NCBI GenBank assembly: GCA_903858165.1
Contig: CAIOHZ010000234.1
Coordinates: forward strand, 1 to 64,000
DNA: 64,000 nt
Origin: an uncultured Pseudomonadota bacterium
Lineage (GTDB): Bacteria; Pseudomonadota; Gammaproteobacteria; Steroidobacterales; Steroidobacteraceae
Direction of reading: 5' to 3'
Part shown: positions 32,458 through 42,973 of the stretch, piece by piece
How positions within the stretch are numbered: the first letter of the stretch is position 1
How the letters are laid out: each line of letters starts with the position of its first letter
Notes under the pieces: model-generated
What the model saw: the letters and a program-made list of their open reading frames with translations, nothing else
Databases searched by the model: none
Told to the model about the DNA's origin: nothing
Made by a program: the position numbers and the translations under genes

Positions 32458-34647
32458 ATGCCTTACGCCCACCGCGCCTGGAGCGCCACCCTCGCCTTCG
32501 CCGTCATGGCCGGAACCCCCGGACTGGCGCACTCCGCCGTCAAGCCCGCGCCAGCGGCTCATGAGCCGTCCAGCCAACCGCTGGCGGAAGTGGTGGTCGT
32601 GGGCAATCGCAGCCAGCGGATGCAAGTCCCCGGCGCCGCGGACCGCCTAGAGCGTGCCGACCTAGAGGGCGCCCATGTGCTTTCCGTGAACGAAGCCTTG
32701 CGCAAAGTTCCCGGTGTTTACGCCCGCGATGAAGAAGGACTCGGGCTGCGTCCCAATATCGGGTTGCGGGGTCTGAACCCGACCCGGTCCGCGAAAATCC
32801 TGCTGCTCGAAGATGGGCTACCGCTGGCTTACGCCCCCTACGGCGACAACGCCACCTACTACCACCCTCCTATCGAGCGCTTCGAACGCATTGAGGTCCT
32901 GAAGGGCTCGGGGCAGATCTTGTTCGGGCCACACACCGTGGGCGGTGTCATCAACTACATCACGCCTGCACCACCCACTACCCTCGGCGGACGCTTCAGC
33001 CTCACTGGCGGCACCAATGCCTTCCGTCAGGTGCACGCCGAAGTGGGCAACACCTTGCAGTTACTGCCCCTAGGCGACACCGGCCTTCTGCTCAACGGCA
33101 CGTGGAAACACAGCGACGGAGCACGGGAGCGCACAGACCTCGAACAAGGCGATGTTGGCCTCAAGCTGGTCCAGTCTCTCTCAGAAACCCAGCAGTTGAC
33201 GCTACGGCTCAGCTCCCTTCGCGAAGATTCGCAGGTGAGTTATAGCGGCTTGACGCTGGCCGAGTACCGGCTGAACCCGCGCGGCAACCCGTTCAGCCAC
33301 GACCGCTTCGCGTTGGACCGGCAGGCGGTATCGCTCACCCATGGCTGGCGAATCGCCCCCGGCACAACGCTGACGACGTCGGCGTATTACACGGCTTTTC
33401 ATCGCGACTGGTGGCGGCAGTCCAGCAACAGCTCGCAACGCCCGAGCGATGCCAGCGACCCGGCTTGCGGTGGCTTGGCCAACCTGAACACCACCTGCGG
33501 CAACGAAGGGCGCCTGCGCGACTACAGCACGCTCGGCCTCGAGCCGCGGCTCGCCTGGACAGGCAACCTCGGCAGCCTGGCAGTAAACGTGCAGGCAGGC
33601 GCACGCTTGCACCGTGAAACGCAGGACCGGCTGCAGATCAATGGCGACACGCCCACCTCACGTACCCCCGGAACAGGTGTCAACGCCGGTCTGCGCGAGG
33701 CCAACTCCCGCGACGTGATGGCGCGCAGTGGCTATCTGCAGGTGGCACTACGGGCCGGGGCGCTGAGTGTGGTGCCCGGCATCCGCTACGAACACATGCG
33801 CTTTTCGCGCAGCAACCAGCTGAACCATGCCTACGGCAGCACCACCGTGTCTCAAGTCATTCCCGGCCTCGGGCTCCTCTGGCAAACGAACGAGAAAACG
33901 AGCTGGTTCGCGGGTCTACACCGTGGCTTCTCACCCCCCCGGGTGGAAGATGTGGTGACCAACGCCGGCGGCACGGTGGACCTGAGCGCGGAGCGCTCTT
34001 GGAATAGTGAACTCGGCGTTCGCACCCAGCCTGCGCCCGGCGTCTCGCTGGAAGCTACCGTCTTCCGCATGGATTTCGCGAACCAGATCGTCCCGGCAAG
34101 TGCCGCTGGCGGTGCTGGCGCGACGCTGACTAGCGCAGGCCGCACGCTGCATCAAGGCGCTGAATTGCTCGCCACGCTCGACCGTTCCAACCTGTTCGGC
34201 AGCAGTTGGAATGGCTGGACCCGCCTCGCTTGGACGTGGCTGGAGGACGCCCGCTACCTCGGCGTACGCAACTCGACCATCAGCGGTTACACCGCAACCT
34301 CCGTCAGCGGGCATCGGCTGCCCTACGCGCCACGCCATACCGGCACGTGGTCTGTGGGTGTCGATAGCCCCACTGGCTTTGGCGCACAAGTGGAGCTGGC
34401 CCATACGGGAGCGATGTACGGCGATGACCTCAATACCGTCGCCATCACCGCCGATGGCCAGCGCGGTCGCCTAGCCGGCTACACGGTAGTGAATCTGGCG
34501 GCCAATCAGGAATTACTGCAAGGCAAAATGCAGGTCCATGTGGCGGCGAAGAACTTGCTAGGCCGCGAATACATTGCCGACCTCTCGCGCGGCATCCTAC
34601 CCGGCGCACCGCGCCAACTGCAGGCGGGGTTCTCCTTCCACTGGTAA
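32458..34647 (+). CDS. TonB-dependent iron/siderophore receptor (FecA-like)
   Basis: 729 residues from the ATG at 32458, which gives a clear signal peptide (LAFAVMAGTPGLAHSA); an in-frame ATG at 32404 lies inside the putative Fur box and is less likely. The TonB box is LAEVVVVGN. Plug motifs match FecA-type receptors: NEALRKVPGVYARDEEGLGL, RPNIGLRGLNPTRSAKILLL, ERIEVLKGSGQILFGPHTVG and GVINYIT. The barrel ends QLQAGFSFHW. It likely takes up an iron chelate across the outer membrane. Upstream Fur-like boxes agree. Confidence 0.92.
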   Translation: MPYAHRAWSATLAFAVMAGTPGLAHSAVKPAPAAHEPSSQPLAEVVVVGNRSQRMQVPGAADRLERADLEGAHVLSVNEALRKVPGVYARDEEGLGLRPNIGLRGLNPTRSAKILLLEDGLPLAYAPYGDNATYYHPPIERFERIEVLKGSGQILFGPHTVGGVINYITPAPPTTLGGRFSLTGGTNAFRQVHAEVGNTLQLLPLGDTGLLLNGTWKHSDGARERTDLEQGDVGLKLVQSLSETQQLTLRLSSLREDSQVSYSGLTLAEYRLNPRGNPFSHDRFALDRQAVSLTHGWRIAPGTTLTTSAYYTAFHRDWWRQSSNSSQRPSDASDPACGGLANLNTTCGNEGRLRDYSTLGLEPRLAWTGNLGSLAVNVQAGARLHRETQDRLQINGDTPTSRTPGTGVNAGLREANSRDVMARSGYLQVALRAGALSVVPGIRYEHMRFSRSNQLNHAYGSTTVSQVIPGLGLLWQTNEKTSWFAGLHRGFSPPRVEDVVTNAGGTVDLSAERSWNSELGVRTQPAPGVSLEATVFRMDFANQIVPASAAGGAGATLTSAGRTLHQGAELLATLDRSNLFGSSWNGWTRLAWTWLEDARYLGVRNSTISGYTATSVSGHRLPYAPRHTGTWSVGVDSPTGFGAQVELAHTGAMYGDDLNTVAITADGQRGRLAGYTVVNLAANQELLQGKMQVHVAAKNLLGREYIADLSRGILPGAPRQLQAGFSFHW

Positions 34648-34684
34648 AGCCATCCTCCCGCTGCGCGCCGTATGATGCGGCGTC

Positions 34685-36196
34685 ATGAGCCAGTTCATTC
34701 TCGCCCTCGACCAGGGCACCACCAGTTCCCGTTCCATTCTGTTCGACCACCGTGGCGGCATCGTCGCCGTGGCGCAGCGGGAATTCACGCAGCACTTCCC
34801 AGCCTCTGGCTGGGTAGAGCACGACGCGCAGGAAATCTGGGCCACGCAAGCAGCCACCATCAAGGAGGTGCTCGCCAAAGCGGGCGTAGCGCCGCAGCAG
34901 TTGGCCGCCGTGGGCATTACCAACCAGCGCGAAACCACCGTGGTGTGGGACCGCCGCACGGGCGAACCCATCCACAACGCCATTGTCTGGCAGGACCGCC
35001 GCACCGCCGACACCTGCAGTGCCTTGGTGGCCGCGGGCCATGAGCCGGCTGTCACAGCGACCACCGGCCTGCGGCTGGATCCTTATTTTTCCGGCACCAA
35101 GCTGGCGTGGATTCTCGACCACGTGCCCGCTGCGCGCGAGCGTGCCGAGCGTGGCGAACTGGCCTTCGGCACCGTAGATAGTTGGCTGGTGTGGAACCTG
35201 ACCGGCGGCAAACACCACGTCACCGACGCGAGCAATGCCAGCCGTACGCTCCTGCTGAATCTGCGCACCGGGGAGTGGGACCTCGCCATGCTCGCCTTGC
35301 TGCGCGTGCCGGCCGCCGTGTTGCCGCAAGTGGTGCCTTCTTCGCTGGACGCGCAGTGGAGCGGTCCACGGCCACAAGCACGCATTAGTGGCTGCCTCGT
35401 GCCCATCACCGGTATGGCCGGTGACCAGCAGGCGGCCTTGTTCGGCCAAGCCTGCTTCACGCCCGGCATGGCGAAGAACACCTATGGCACCGGCTGCTTC
35501 CTGCTCATGAACACCGGCAGCCAGCCCGTGGTCTCGCAGCACCGCCTGCTCGGAACCGTGGGCTGGGGATTGGGTTCGCCGCCGACGTTGACCTACGCGC
35601 TCGAAGGCAGCGTGTTCGTCGGGGGCGCAGTGGTGCAGTGGCTGCGCGATGGCCTCGGCATCATCGAGAAATCCAGTGATGTGGAAGCGCTGGCCGCCAG
35701 CGTGCCGGACAGCGGCGGCGTCTACTGCGTGCCGGCATTCACTGGCCTTGGCAGTCCGCACTGGGACGCCCAAGCTCGCGGCTTGCTCATCGGTCTTTCG
35801 CGCGGCACCACGCGCGCGCACATCGCCCGTGCCGCGCTGGAGTCCATCGCCTTCCAAAGTGCGGAACTCCTCGGTGCCATGCAAGCCGATGCACCCGAAT
35901 CGCTACGCGAACTGCGCGTAGATGGCGGGGCCACGGCGAACAACTTGTTGATGCAGTTCCAGGCGGACCTGCTAGGCGTGCCCGTGGTGCGCCCGCGCGT
36001 GACGGAAACCACTGCACTGGGAGCGGCGTATCTCGCCGGGCTCGGTGTCGGCTATTGGGCAACACCGGCCGAAGTAGCCACCCACTGGCAGGAAGACCGT
36101 CGCTTCCTGCCCACTATCTCCCGCGAGGCGGCTGCCGCCCGCATGACCCAATGGGCACGCGCTGTAGCGCGCGCCAAGGACTGGTACCCAGAATGA
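34685..36196 (+). CDS. glpK: Glycerol kinase
   Basis: 503 residues, the normal size. GlpK phosphorylates glycerol with ATP to glycerol 3-phosphate in the cytoplasm. FGGY-kinase marks: [50 protein letters not shown], and the second FGGY signature near [20 protein letters not shown] plus [19 protein letters not shown]. The stop overlaps the next gene by four bases. No glpF or glpD is in the window. Confidence 0.95.
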   Translation: MSQFILALDQGTTSSRSILFDHRGGIVAVAQREFTQHFPASGWVEHDAQEIWATQAATIKEVLAKAGVAPQQLAAVGITNQRETTVVWDRRTGEPIHNAIVWQDRRTADTCSALVAAGHEPAVTATTGLRLDPYFSGTKLAWILDHVPAARERAERGELAFGTVDSWLVWNLTGGKHHVTDASNASRTLLLNLRTGEWDLAMLALLRVPAAVLPQVVPSSLDAQWSGPRPQARISGCLVPITGMAGDQQAALFGQACFTPGMAKNTYGTGCFLLMNTGSQPVVSQHRLLGTVGWGLGSPPTLTYALEGSVFVGGAVVQWLRDGLGIIEKSSDVEALAASVPDSGGVYCVPAFTGLGSPHWDAQARGLLIGLSRGTTRAHIARAALESIAFQSAELLGAMQADAPESLRELRVDGGATANNLLMQFQADLLGVPVVRPRVTETTALGAAYLAGLGVGYWATPAEVATHWQEDRRFLPTISREAAAARMTQWARAVARAKDWYPE

Positions 36197-37161
36197 ACAA
36201 CTCCTCGCTAACGGCTGTATTTCTGGACTTCGCCACACTGGGCGATGGGCTGAATGCCCGGTCACTTGAGGCCGTGGCCCCGGGCCTTGTCTGCCACGAC
36301 AACACCGCAGAAGACGCCGTGGCAGCGCGGATTGCCGGCATGGAAGTGGTGCTGACCAACAAGGTACGCATCGACGCCGCGCTGATGGCCGCCACGCCCA
36401 GCCTGAAGTTCATTGGGCTCACAGCAACTGGTGTGAACAATATCGACTTGGCTGCGGCACGCGAGCATGGCATTGCGGTATGCAACATCCGCGACTACTG
36501 CACGCAGAGCGTGGCGCAGCATGTGTGGGGTGTCATTCTGGCGTTGACGCACCACCTGCGCGAATACGACACGGCATTGAAGGCCGGCGAATGGCAGCGT
36601 GCCGCGAACTTTTCGATGCTGAAATACCCCGTGCGCGAACTGTGCGGCCTCACGCTCGGCATCGTCGGCCATGGCGTGCTCGCCGGCGGCGTCATCCGCA
36701 TCGCCGAAGCCTTCGGCATGCAGGTGGTGGTGGCAGAGCGTGCGGGTAGCACCAGCCCCACGGCGGGCCGCCTGCCGTTGGCTGAAGTGCTGCGCACGGC
36801 TGATGTGGTGTCCCTGCACTGTCCACTCACACCCGCCACCAACGGGCTGATTGGCGCGGCGGAACTGGCCCTGATGAAGCCCGATGCGCTGCTGGTGAAC
36901 ACCGCGCGTGGTGGGTTGGTGGATGCCGCGGCGCTCGCCGCCGCGCTGCGCGCGGGCCAGCTAGGTGGCGCCGCCATCGACGTGCTGGCAGTCGAGCCAC
37001 CCGTGGACGGCAACCCTCTGCTCGCCGCGGACATTCCGAACCTGCTCGTCACGCCGCACACCGCTTGGGCGGCCGTGGAAGCCCGCCAGCGCTCGCTGGA
37101 CCAACTGGCGGGCCATCTGGGGGCCTGGCGACGCGGCGAAGCTTCAGGGCGCGTAGTCTAG
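36193..37161 (+). CDS. D-2-hydroxyacid dehydrogenase (glycerate dehydrogenase-like)
   Basis: 322 residues from the ATG at 36193 that overlaps the glpK stop (ATGA). NAD(P)-dependent reduction of a 2-oxoacid such as hydroxypyruvate or glyoxylate is the expected reaction. The nucleotide loop is [20 protein letters not shown], and the catalytic residues are Arg in [14 protein letters not shown], Glu in VLAVEPP and His in [31 protein letters not shown] is also typical. Coupling to glpK suggests C3 metabolism (glycerol and glycerate), but this is inferred. Confidence 0.88.
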   Translation: MNNSSLTAVFLDFATLGDGLNARSLEAVAPGLVCHDNTAEDAVAARIAGMEVVLTNKVRIDAALMAATPSLKFIGLTATGVNNIDLAAAREHGIAVCNIRDYCTQSVAQHVWGVILALTHHLREYDTALKAGEWQRAANFSMLKYPVRELCGLTLGIVGHGVLAGGVIRIAEAFGMQVVVAERAGSTSPTAGRLPLAEVLRTADVVSLHCPLTPATNGLIGAAELALMKPDALLVNTARGGLVDAAALAAALRAGQLGGAAIDVLAVEPPVDGNPLLAADIPNLLVTPHTAWAAVEARQRSLDQLAGHLGAWRRGEASGRVV

Positions 37162-37316
37162 GTTAGTCCTTGACATCCGTTTTTTCGTTGACCCCGAGCC
37201 AACGAGACCGCAGAGTACGTACCTGTCGCACCTCGGGTCCACGGCGCTCTTGACCACCGCGCTGCAACAGCTGCACCTTTCCCTGCGCGGCCCGCAAGCC
37301 CTCTGAGATCCTGCCC

Positions 37317-38819
37317 ATGTTCGCTGCATTTCTGAATGTTTTGCGCCCCGCAGCTAGACAGCCCTCTAGCCAGTGGATGGCCGTCGTCATTTGTTGGCTC
37401 GGCATATCGGCCATCACCGCCGGTGCGGCCCGGGCAGACACTGCCGCGCAAGCACCAAGCCCTTCTACCGCAACTACGCCGCTCACCAAAGCCACTGCAC
37501 AATTGGTGGCGGAGGCCCTGCAGGCTAACCAAGGGCTACTCGCGGAACGCGCCGTCGTCGCGCGGCGCTTCGCGGAACTGGACCGTGCCCGCGCCCGCTA
37601 CCTGCCCAGCCTCGACTTTCAGGCCCGCTACACCCGCGCCGATGGCGGCCGCACCATCGAATTTCCGCTCGGCGACCTGCTCAACCCCGTTTACGCCGCG
37701 CTCGATGCGCAGTTGGTGGCCCAAGGTCGTCCGCCGCAGTTCCCGCGCGTGGCCAACCAAGAGTTCAACTTCGTCCGCTCGCGCGACCAGGAAACCACGC
37801 TTAGCCTCAACCAGCCGCTTTATGACGCGCGCCTCGGTGCCGGCCGTGACGCTGCCGATGCCGAGCTGCTGGCGTCGCAGGCAGCTACCCGCGCCTATGA
37901 ACAGCGTCTGGCCCGTGACATGAAGCAAGCCTACTTCCAATGGCTGCGCGCCCGTGCCGGCGTGGTCGTGGTGGGCGAGACGCAGCAGTTGGCGGCGGAA
38001 AACCTGCGCATCAACGACAGCCTTTTCCGCGCCGGTAAGGTGACGGAAGACCGCGTCTTCCGCGCCCGCGCGGACTTGCTCGAAGTAGAACAACAACTAC
38101 TGAGCTTGAACAATGCAGCCGGCCAACTGCAGGCCTACGTGAATACACTGCGAAGCCAGCCGGGCACCAACGCCCTGCCCGAAGCAATCCCCACGCTGGA
38201 AGATCTGGCGCTGGCGGACAGGCGCGAGCTGGGCACCGGCACGTTGCAGGAGGCGGCGCTCGGCGCGCGTGCCGAACTGCAGCAACTCGATGCCGCCATG
38301 GCCGGCGCCCGCGCCAGTGGCCGGGCCGCACGGGCGGCATTCAAACCCCAAGTGGGCTTGCAGCTCGTCAGCGGCATTCAAGGCACGAGTTATGGCTTCT
38401 CCGCCGACGAGCGCTTCGTGCTCGCTTCCGTGGTGGTGAAGTTCAACTTGTTCTCCGGTGGCGCGGACCGGGCAGCACTGGCCGCGTCCAGCGCGCGGCT
38501 CGATGAAGCCCGCGCGCGTCGTGAGGAAACGGCGTTCCTGGTGCGCATGGAAGTGCAGCAAGCGGTAGAGGACTACCTGGTGCAACGCGCCGCGCTGCGC
38601 ACCGCTGAAGAACGCGTGACCGCGGCACAAGGCGCGTTCCGTATCGTTGCGCGCAAGCGCGACCTCGGCTCCGCCAACCAAGCTGAATTCATCGACGCCC
38701 GCCGCACGCTAACCGAAGCGCGCCTGAACATCGACAACACCCGCCTTGCCGCGCTCGCGGCACTAACCCAGCTCGACTATGCACTGGGCCAAGCAGTTTC
38801 GAAGGAAGCCACGCCATGA
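37317..38819 (+). CDS. TolC-family outer membrane efflux protein
   Basis: 500 residues with signal peptide (VVICWLGISAITAGAARA; ATG at 37317, alternative 37377). Two outer membrane efflux protein repeats: LQANQGLLAERAVVARRFAE with YLPSLDFQARYTRADGG, and AFKPQVGLQLVSGIQG with VVVKFNLFSGGADRAALAAS. It forms the outer membrane channel of the tripartite pump whose adaptor and RND transporter follow; the stop overlaps the adaptor start by four bases. Confidence 0.92.
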   Translation: MFAAFLNVLRPAARQPSSQWMAVVICWLGISAITAGAARADTAAQAPSPSTATTPLTKATAQLVAEALQANQGLLAERAVVARRFAELDRARARYLPSLDFQARYTRADGGRTIEFPLGDLLNPVYAALDAQLVAQGRPPQFPRVANQEFNFVRSRDQETTLSLNQPLYDARLGAGRDAADAELLASQAATRAYEQRLARDMKQAYFQWLRARAGVVVVGETQQLAAENLRINDSLFRAGKVTEDRVFRARADLLEVEQQLLSLNNAAGQLQAYVNTLRSQPGTNALPEAIPTLEDLALADRRELGTGTLQEAALGARAELQQLDAAMAGARASGRAARAAFKPQVGLQLVSGIQGTSYGFSADERFVLASVVVKFNLFSGGADRAALAASSARLDEARARREETAFLVRMEVQQAVEDYLVQRAALRTAEERVTAAQGAFRIVARKRDLGSANQAEFIDARRTLTEARLNIDNTRLAALAALTQLDYALGQAVSKEATP

Positions 38820-39874
38820 ACGGCCCGTCCCCCCGCTTCACCCTAAGCACGCGCCCTGCAAGCTGGCTGGCCGTACTCCTGCTCGCCGGTTGCCATGGCA
38901 GCAGTACACCAGAAGCACCGCCCGTTCGCTCCGTGCGCGTTGCCATGCTCGAAACCACTGTACTCACCGAAGACATCCGCGCAGTGGGCTTCCTCGCGCC
39001 ACAGGATGAAGCGAAGCTGTCGTTCAAGCTAGGCGGTGTCATCGAAGCCGTACTAGTGGAAGAAGGCCAAAGCATCCGCCGCGGACAACTGCTCGCGCGG
39101 CTACGTTCAGCGGAAGTCGAGGCTGCTGTGGCACAGGCTCGTGAAGGCGCCGCGAAAGCCAAACGCGATCTCGAGCGTGGGCAGCAATTGTTTGCCGATG
39201 GTGTCGCCACCCGCGAGAATCTCGACGACTTGAACACCGCTGCCAGCGTTGCGGCTGCACAGTTGCGCTCCGTGGAGTTCAATGCTTCGTACGCGCGCAT
39301 CACTGCACCTGCCGATGGCATGGTGTTGCAAAAGCTTGCTGAACGCGACGAACTCGTCGCGCCGGGCCAGACCGTGGTCGTGGTTGGCGGTACCCGTCAG
39401 GGCTGGGTAGTGAAGGTGGCCGTGGCGGACCGCGAAGTGGTGCAGCTGCGCACCGGCCTTCCGGCGAAATTGCACTTCGATGCCTTCCCGATACGCGAAT
39501 TCACCGGCATCGTCCGCACGGTGGCCCGCTCGGCGGACCCGGCCACCGGCAGTTTTCAAGTGGAGATTGCTGTTCAGGAAGCGGCGCCGGGCTTCGGCCG
39601 CGGCATGGTAGCTAGCGCCCTTCTACCGCGCGTGACGGAAACCGCCGCCGCCCCTGCGATGGTGTTGCCTAACACGGCACTGCTCGAAGCCAGTGGCGAC
39701 CGCGCCACCGTGCTGGTAGTGGTGGGCGACCGCATACAGCGCCATGACGTGCACCTCGGGCGGCTCGTAGACGACCGTGTGGAAGTGCTGGATGGCCTGA
39801 AGCCCGGCGACCAAGTCGTGGTTGAAGGTGGCTCGTTCGTGGCTGCGGGTGACCGCGTCACGGTCCAGCGTTAG
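38816..39874 (+). CDS. RND efflux periplasmic adaptor (MFP) lipoprotein
   Basis: 352 residues with a lipobox (LLLAGC, Cys26). Membrane fusion protein marks: LSFKLGGVIEAVLVEEGQSI (lipoyl half), a helical hairpin, ITAPADGMVLQKLAERDELV (second lipoyl half), and the beta-barrel LHFDAFPIREFTGIV. It joins the TolC-like channel to the RND transporter nine bases downstream. Inducer and export substrate are unknown. Confidence 0.92.
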   Translation: MNGPSPRFTLSTRPASWLAVLLLAGCHGSSTPEAPPVRSVRVAMLETTVLTEDIRAVGFLAPQDEAKLSFKLGGVIEAVLVEEGQSIRRGQLLARLRSAEVEAAVAQAREGAAKAKRDLERGQQLFADGVATRENLDDLNTAASVAAAQLRSVEFNASYARITAPADGMVLQKLAERDELVAPGQTVVVVGGTRQGWVVKVAVADREVVQLRTGLPAKLHFDAFPIREFTGIVRTVARSADPATGSFQVEIAVQEAAPGFGRGMVASALLPRVTETAAAPAMVLPNTALLEASGDRATVLVVVGDRIQRHDVHLGRLVDDRVEVLDGLKPGDQVVVEGGSFVAAGDRVTVQR

Positions 39875-39883
39875 GCCGCCGCC

Positions 39884-42800
39884 ATGCGCGTCTGGGCTTT
39901 TGCTGTCCGCCAATGGCAGTTCACGTTGGTGCTGTTCGGCCTGCTGGTGGCCATAGGTGTCAACAGCTATATCAACATGCCGCGCGCGGAAGATCCGTCT
40001 TTCTCGCATCCCGCGGTCACCATCACGCTCGGCTACCCGGGCGCAGACCCGGCTGAAATAGAGCGAATGCTCATCGACCCCATCGAAGAGGCGATGAACG
40101 AACTCGACGATGTGAAGAAGATAGTCAGCGTGGCCAATGATGGCCTCGGATTGGTACTCATCGAATTTCACTATGTCGGCGATCCGGAGAAAAAGCAGGA
40201 CGATGTCATCCGCGAGTTCAACCGGTTGCGACCCCAATTACCGGCAGACTTGAGCTACATCGACCTCCGTCGTGCGGGGCCCTCGCGCGTCAATATTTTG
40301 CAGTCGGCGCTAGTCAGCGACACCGCCCCCTGGCGCGAGATGGAGAAGTGGGCTGGCGAACTGGAAGACCGCCTCGAGCGGGTGCCAGGAGTACGGCAGT
40401 CGGAAAGCTGGGCCTACCCGAAATCCGAGGTACGAATCGCCGTCGACCTGGACCGTCTCGGCCGTACGGCGGTGAAGCTGCAACAACTCGCTACCGCAGT
40501 ACAGGCGGAAAACATCAGCATTCCCGGCGGTGCCGTGGATGCAGGCGCGCGCCGGTATGACCTTAAGACCACTGGCTCTTACCGTTCGCTGCAACAAATT
40601 GAAGACACCGTGGTGGGCGCCTCACGCGGCCGTACGGTGCGCTTGCGCGATGTCGCCACCGTCTCTTGGGCTACCGGCGAACATACCTACCTCGGGCGCT
40701 ACAACGGACACCGCGCTGTGTTTGTCACCGCCAGCCAGAAAGACAACCAGAATATTTTCAAGGTGCGTGCCGGCATTGACTCCGTGTTCGACACTTTTGA
40801 GAAAGACTTGCCGCAGGGCATACGTCTGGAGCGCGGCTTCGATCAATCCCGCAACGTAGACCGACGTTTGACTCGACTCGGTTACGACTTCGGCATCGCT
40901 ATCGCGCTAGTGCTAGTGACCCTGCTGCCACTAGGTCTGCGCGCCGCCGGTGTGGTCATGCTATCCATTCCACTGTCGCTAGCCATGGGCTTATCGGCGC
41001 TTTATTTTTCCGGGTTTTCGCTTAACCAACTGTCCATCGCGGGTTTCATCCTCGCTCTCGGCTTGCTGGTCGATGACAGTATCGTGGTGGTGGAAAACAT
41101 CTCGCGCTTCATCCGCATGGGTCACAGTCGGCGCGACGCCGCCATCCTCGCCACCGACCAAATTGCTCTCGCCGTGCTGGGCTGCACCGCCACGCTGCTG
41201 CTCGCCTTCCTGCCCTTGGTATTCCTGCCGGGAGCCTCGGGCGTCTTCATCCGCTCGTTGCCGGCGGCGGTCATGTTGACCGTCATTGCCTCAATGGTGG
41301 TTGCCTACACCATCGTCCCTTTCCTTTCTTCGCGTCTGCTACGCGAAACGGGCGCGCCCACGGGCGGGCGTATGGAGCGGTTCGACCTGCTGGCCGACCG
41401 TCTCCTGCATGGAACCATGCAGACCATTCATCGTGTATACGGACCCGCATTGAAGTGGGCCCTCAGTCGCCCGAAGCGCGCACTGACGGTGGCGGGCGTG
41501 GTGTTCTTCAGCTCCATCGCCCTCATACCCGTCATTGGCGTCAGCGTCTTTCCGCTCGCCGATGTGCCGCAGTTCCTCATTCGCGTCAATGCTGCCGATG
41601 GCGCCAGCCTGGCCGATACAGACCGTGCGTTGCGCTTTGTGGAAGTGGAGTTGGGCCACCGCCCGGAGGTGAAACGCTGGTTCACCAATGTGGGTCACAG
41701 TCAGCCTTTTATTTACTACAACACCTTCCCGCTCGGGACCGCTGCCGACCTGGGCGAAATACTAGTGGAACTCCACAGCTATAGCCCGCGCCACTCACCG
41801 CAGTTGCTAGACGAACTCCGCGCGAAGTTCCGGTCATACCCAGGCGCCAGCATCACGGTAAAGCAGTACGAGAACGGCCCGCCTGTCGATGCTCCCGTGG
41901 CCCTGCGCATCACGGGCCCGGAACTCAATACTCTGCGGCGCTTGGGCGGCGAGATAGAAGTGCTGATGAAGCAACAGCCTGGCCTGCGGGACATCAATAA
42001 CCCGCTCAAACTGCGCCGCACAGACATCAACCTTGGTATCGACTCAGCCAAAGCGGCGCTGTTAGGCGTGTCTTCCGTCGAAGCGGACCGCACTGTTCGC
42101 GTGGCGGTCGCCGGACAGACGCTGGGACGCTTCCGCGAATCGGACGGCGACGAACACCCCATCGTATTACGCCTGCCCATCGACGAGCGCCCCACGCTGA
42201 GTTTGCTGCAGCAAATTCGTATAAACGATGTCACCGGACAACAAGTGCCGCTCTCCGCTATTGCTTCCCCCCATTTCGAGGCCGCGCCCAACGTCATCAA
42301 TCGCTACAACCGCGAACGGCAAGTGACGGTTTCGGCATTTACAAATACCGGGTACACCACCGACAAGGTAACGCGCGCGCTAGTGCAACAAGTAGAGCAG
42401 AAATTCGCGCTGCCTCCAGGCTACCGCCTCACCATTGCCGGCGAGGCCGAATCACGCCAAGAAACGTTTAGTGGTATTGGCACTGCGTTCCTCGTGGCAG
42501 CCTTCGGTATCATGGCAGTGCTTGTGCTGGAATTCGGTAGCTTCCGCTCCACGCTCATCGTGGCCACGGTCATACCGCTGGGTATCACCGGTGCCTTGCT
42601 CGCACTGCTGGTTACCGGCTACACCTTGTCGTTCACCGGCCTCATCGGCTTGCTGGCACTGCTGGGTATCGAGATCAAGAACTCCATTCTGTTGGTGGAC
42701 TTCACGAACCAACTGCGTGCTGAAGGGGTAGGCCTCGACGACGCCATCGAGCAGGCCGGTTCCATTCGTTTCTTCCCCATCCTGCTTACCTCGGCTACTG

Positions 42801-42970
42801 CCATAGGCGGCTTGATGCCGCTGGCAGTGCAAGGCTCACTACTGTATTCGCCACTGGCCATCGTCATCATCGGGGGACTGCTGTCTTCCACGCTGTTGGC
42901 ACGCCTCGTGACGCCAGCCGTGTACAAGCTAATCCCACCCGAAGTGAAGCTGAAGTCGCTGGCGCCGTAA
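39884..42970 (+). CDS. RND-family efflux transporter
   Basis: 1,028 residues, 12 membrane helices and two large periplasmic loops as usual. Start region FTLVLFGLLVAIGVNSYINM with RAEDPSF typical of AcrB-like proteins; helix 4 carries the proton-relay GLLVDDSIVVVENISRFI; GITGALLALLVTGYTLSFTG, IGLLALLGIEIKNSILLVDF and ATAIGGLMPLA mark the second half. It exports a substrate in exchange for protons. The last gene of the operon is a YceI-like lipoprotein. Drug or metal specificity cannot be told; the metal-type (CusA) methionine cluster was not noted. Confidence 0.92.
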   Translation: MRVWAFAVRQWQFTLVLFGLLVAIGVNSYINMPRAEDPSFSHPAVTITLGYPGADPAEIERMLIDPIEEAMNELDDVKKIVSVANDGLGLVLIEFHYVGDPEKKQDDVIREFNRLRPQLPADLSYIDLRRAGPSRVNILQSALVSDTAPWREMEKWAGELEDRLERVPGVRQSESWAYPKSEVRIAVDLDRLGRTAVKLQQLATAVQAENISIPGGAVDAGARRYDLKTTGSYRSLQQIEDTVVGASRGRTVRLRDVATVSWATGEHTYLGRYNGHRAVFVTASQKDNQNIFKVRAGIDSVFDTFEKDLPQGIRLERGFDQSRNVDRRLTRLGYDFGIAIALVLVTLLPLGLRAAGVVMLSIPLSLAMGLSALYFSGFSLNQLSIAGFILALGLLVDDSIVVVENISRFIRMGHSRRDAAILATDQIALAVLGCTATLLLAFLPLVFLPGASGVFIRSLPAAVMLTVIASMVVAYTIVPFLSSRLLRETGAPTGGRMERFDLLADRLLHGTMQTIHRVYGPALKWALSRPKRALTVAGVVFFSSIALIPVIGVSVFPLADVPQFLIRVNAADGASLADTDRALRFVEVELGHRPEVKRWFTNVGHSQPFIYYNTFPLGTAADLGEILVELHSYSPRHSPQLLDELRAKFRSYPGASITVKQYENGPPVDAPVALRITGPELNTLRRLGGEIEVLMKQQPGLRDINNPLKLRRTDINLGIDSAKAALLGVSSVEADRTVRVAVAGQTLGRFRESDGDEHPIVLRLPIDERPTLSLLQQIRINDVTGQQVPLSAIASPHFEAAPNVINRYNRERQVTVSAFTNTGYTTDKVTRALVQQVEQKFALPPGYRLTIAGEAESRQETFSGIGTAFLVAAFGIMAVLVLEFGSFRSTLIVATVIPLGITGALLALLVTGYTLSFTGLIGLLALLGIEIKNSILLVDFTNQLRAEGVGLDDAIEQAGSIRFFPILLTSATAIGGLMPLAVQGSLLYSPLAIVIIGGLLSSTLLARLVTPAVYKLIPPEVKLKSLAP

Positions 42971-42973
42971 ACG

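Noticed and set aside
34445-35884. 479-codon minus-strand frame opposite glpK
   Set aside because: Antisense shadow of a complete, conserved glycerol kinase.
37170-37192. Promoter with TTGACA before the TolC-like gene
   Set aside because: A perfect TTGACA is present but no -10 element occurs at 16-18 bases, so it is not called.
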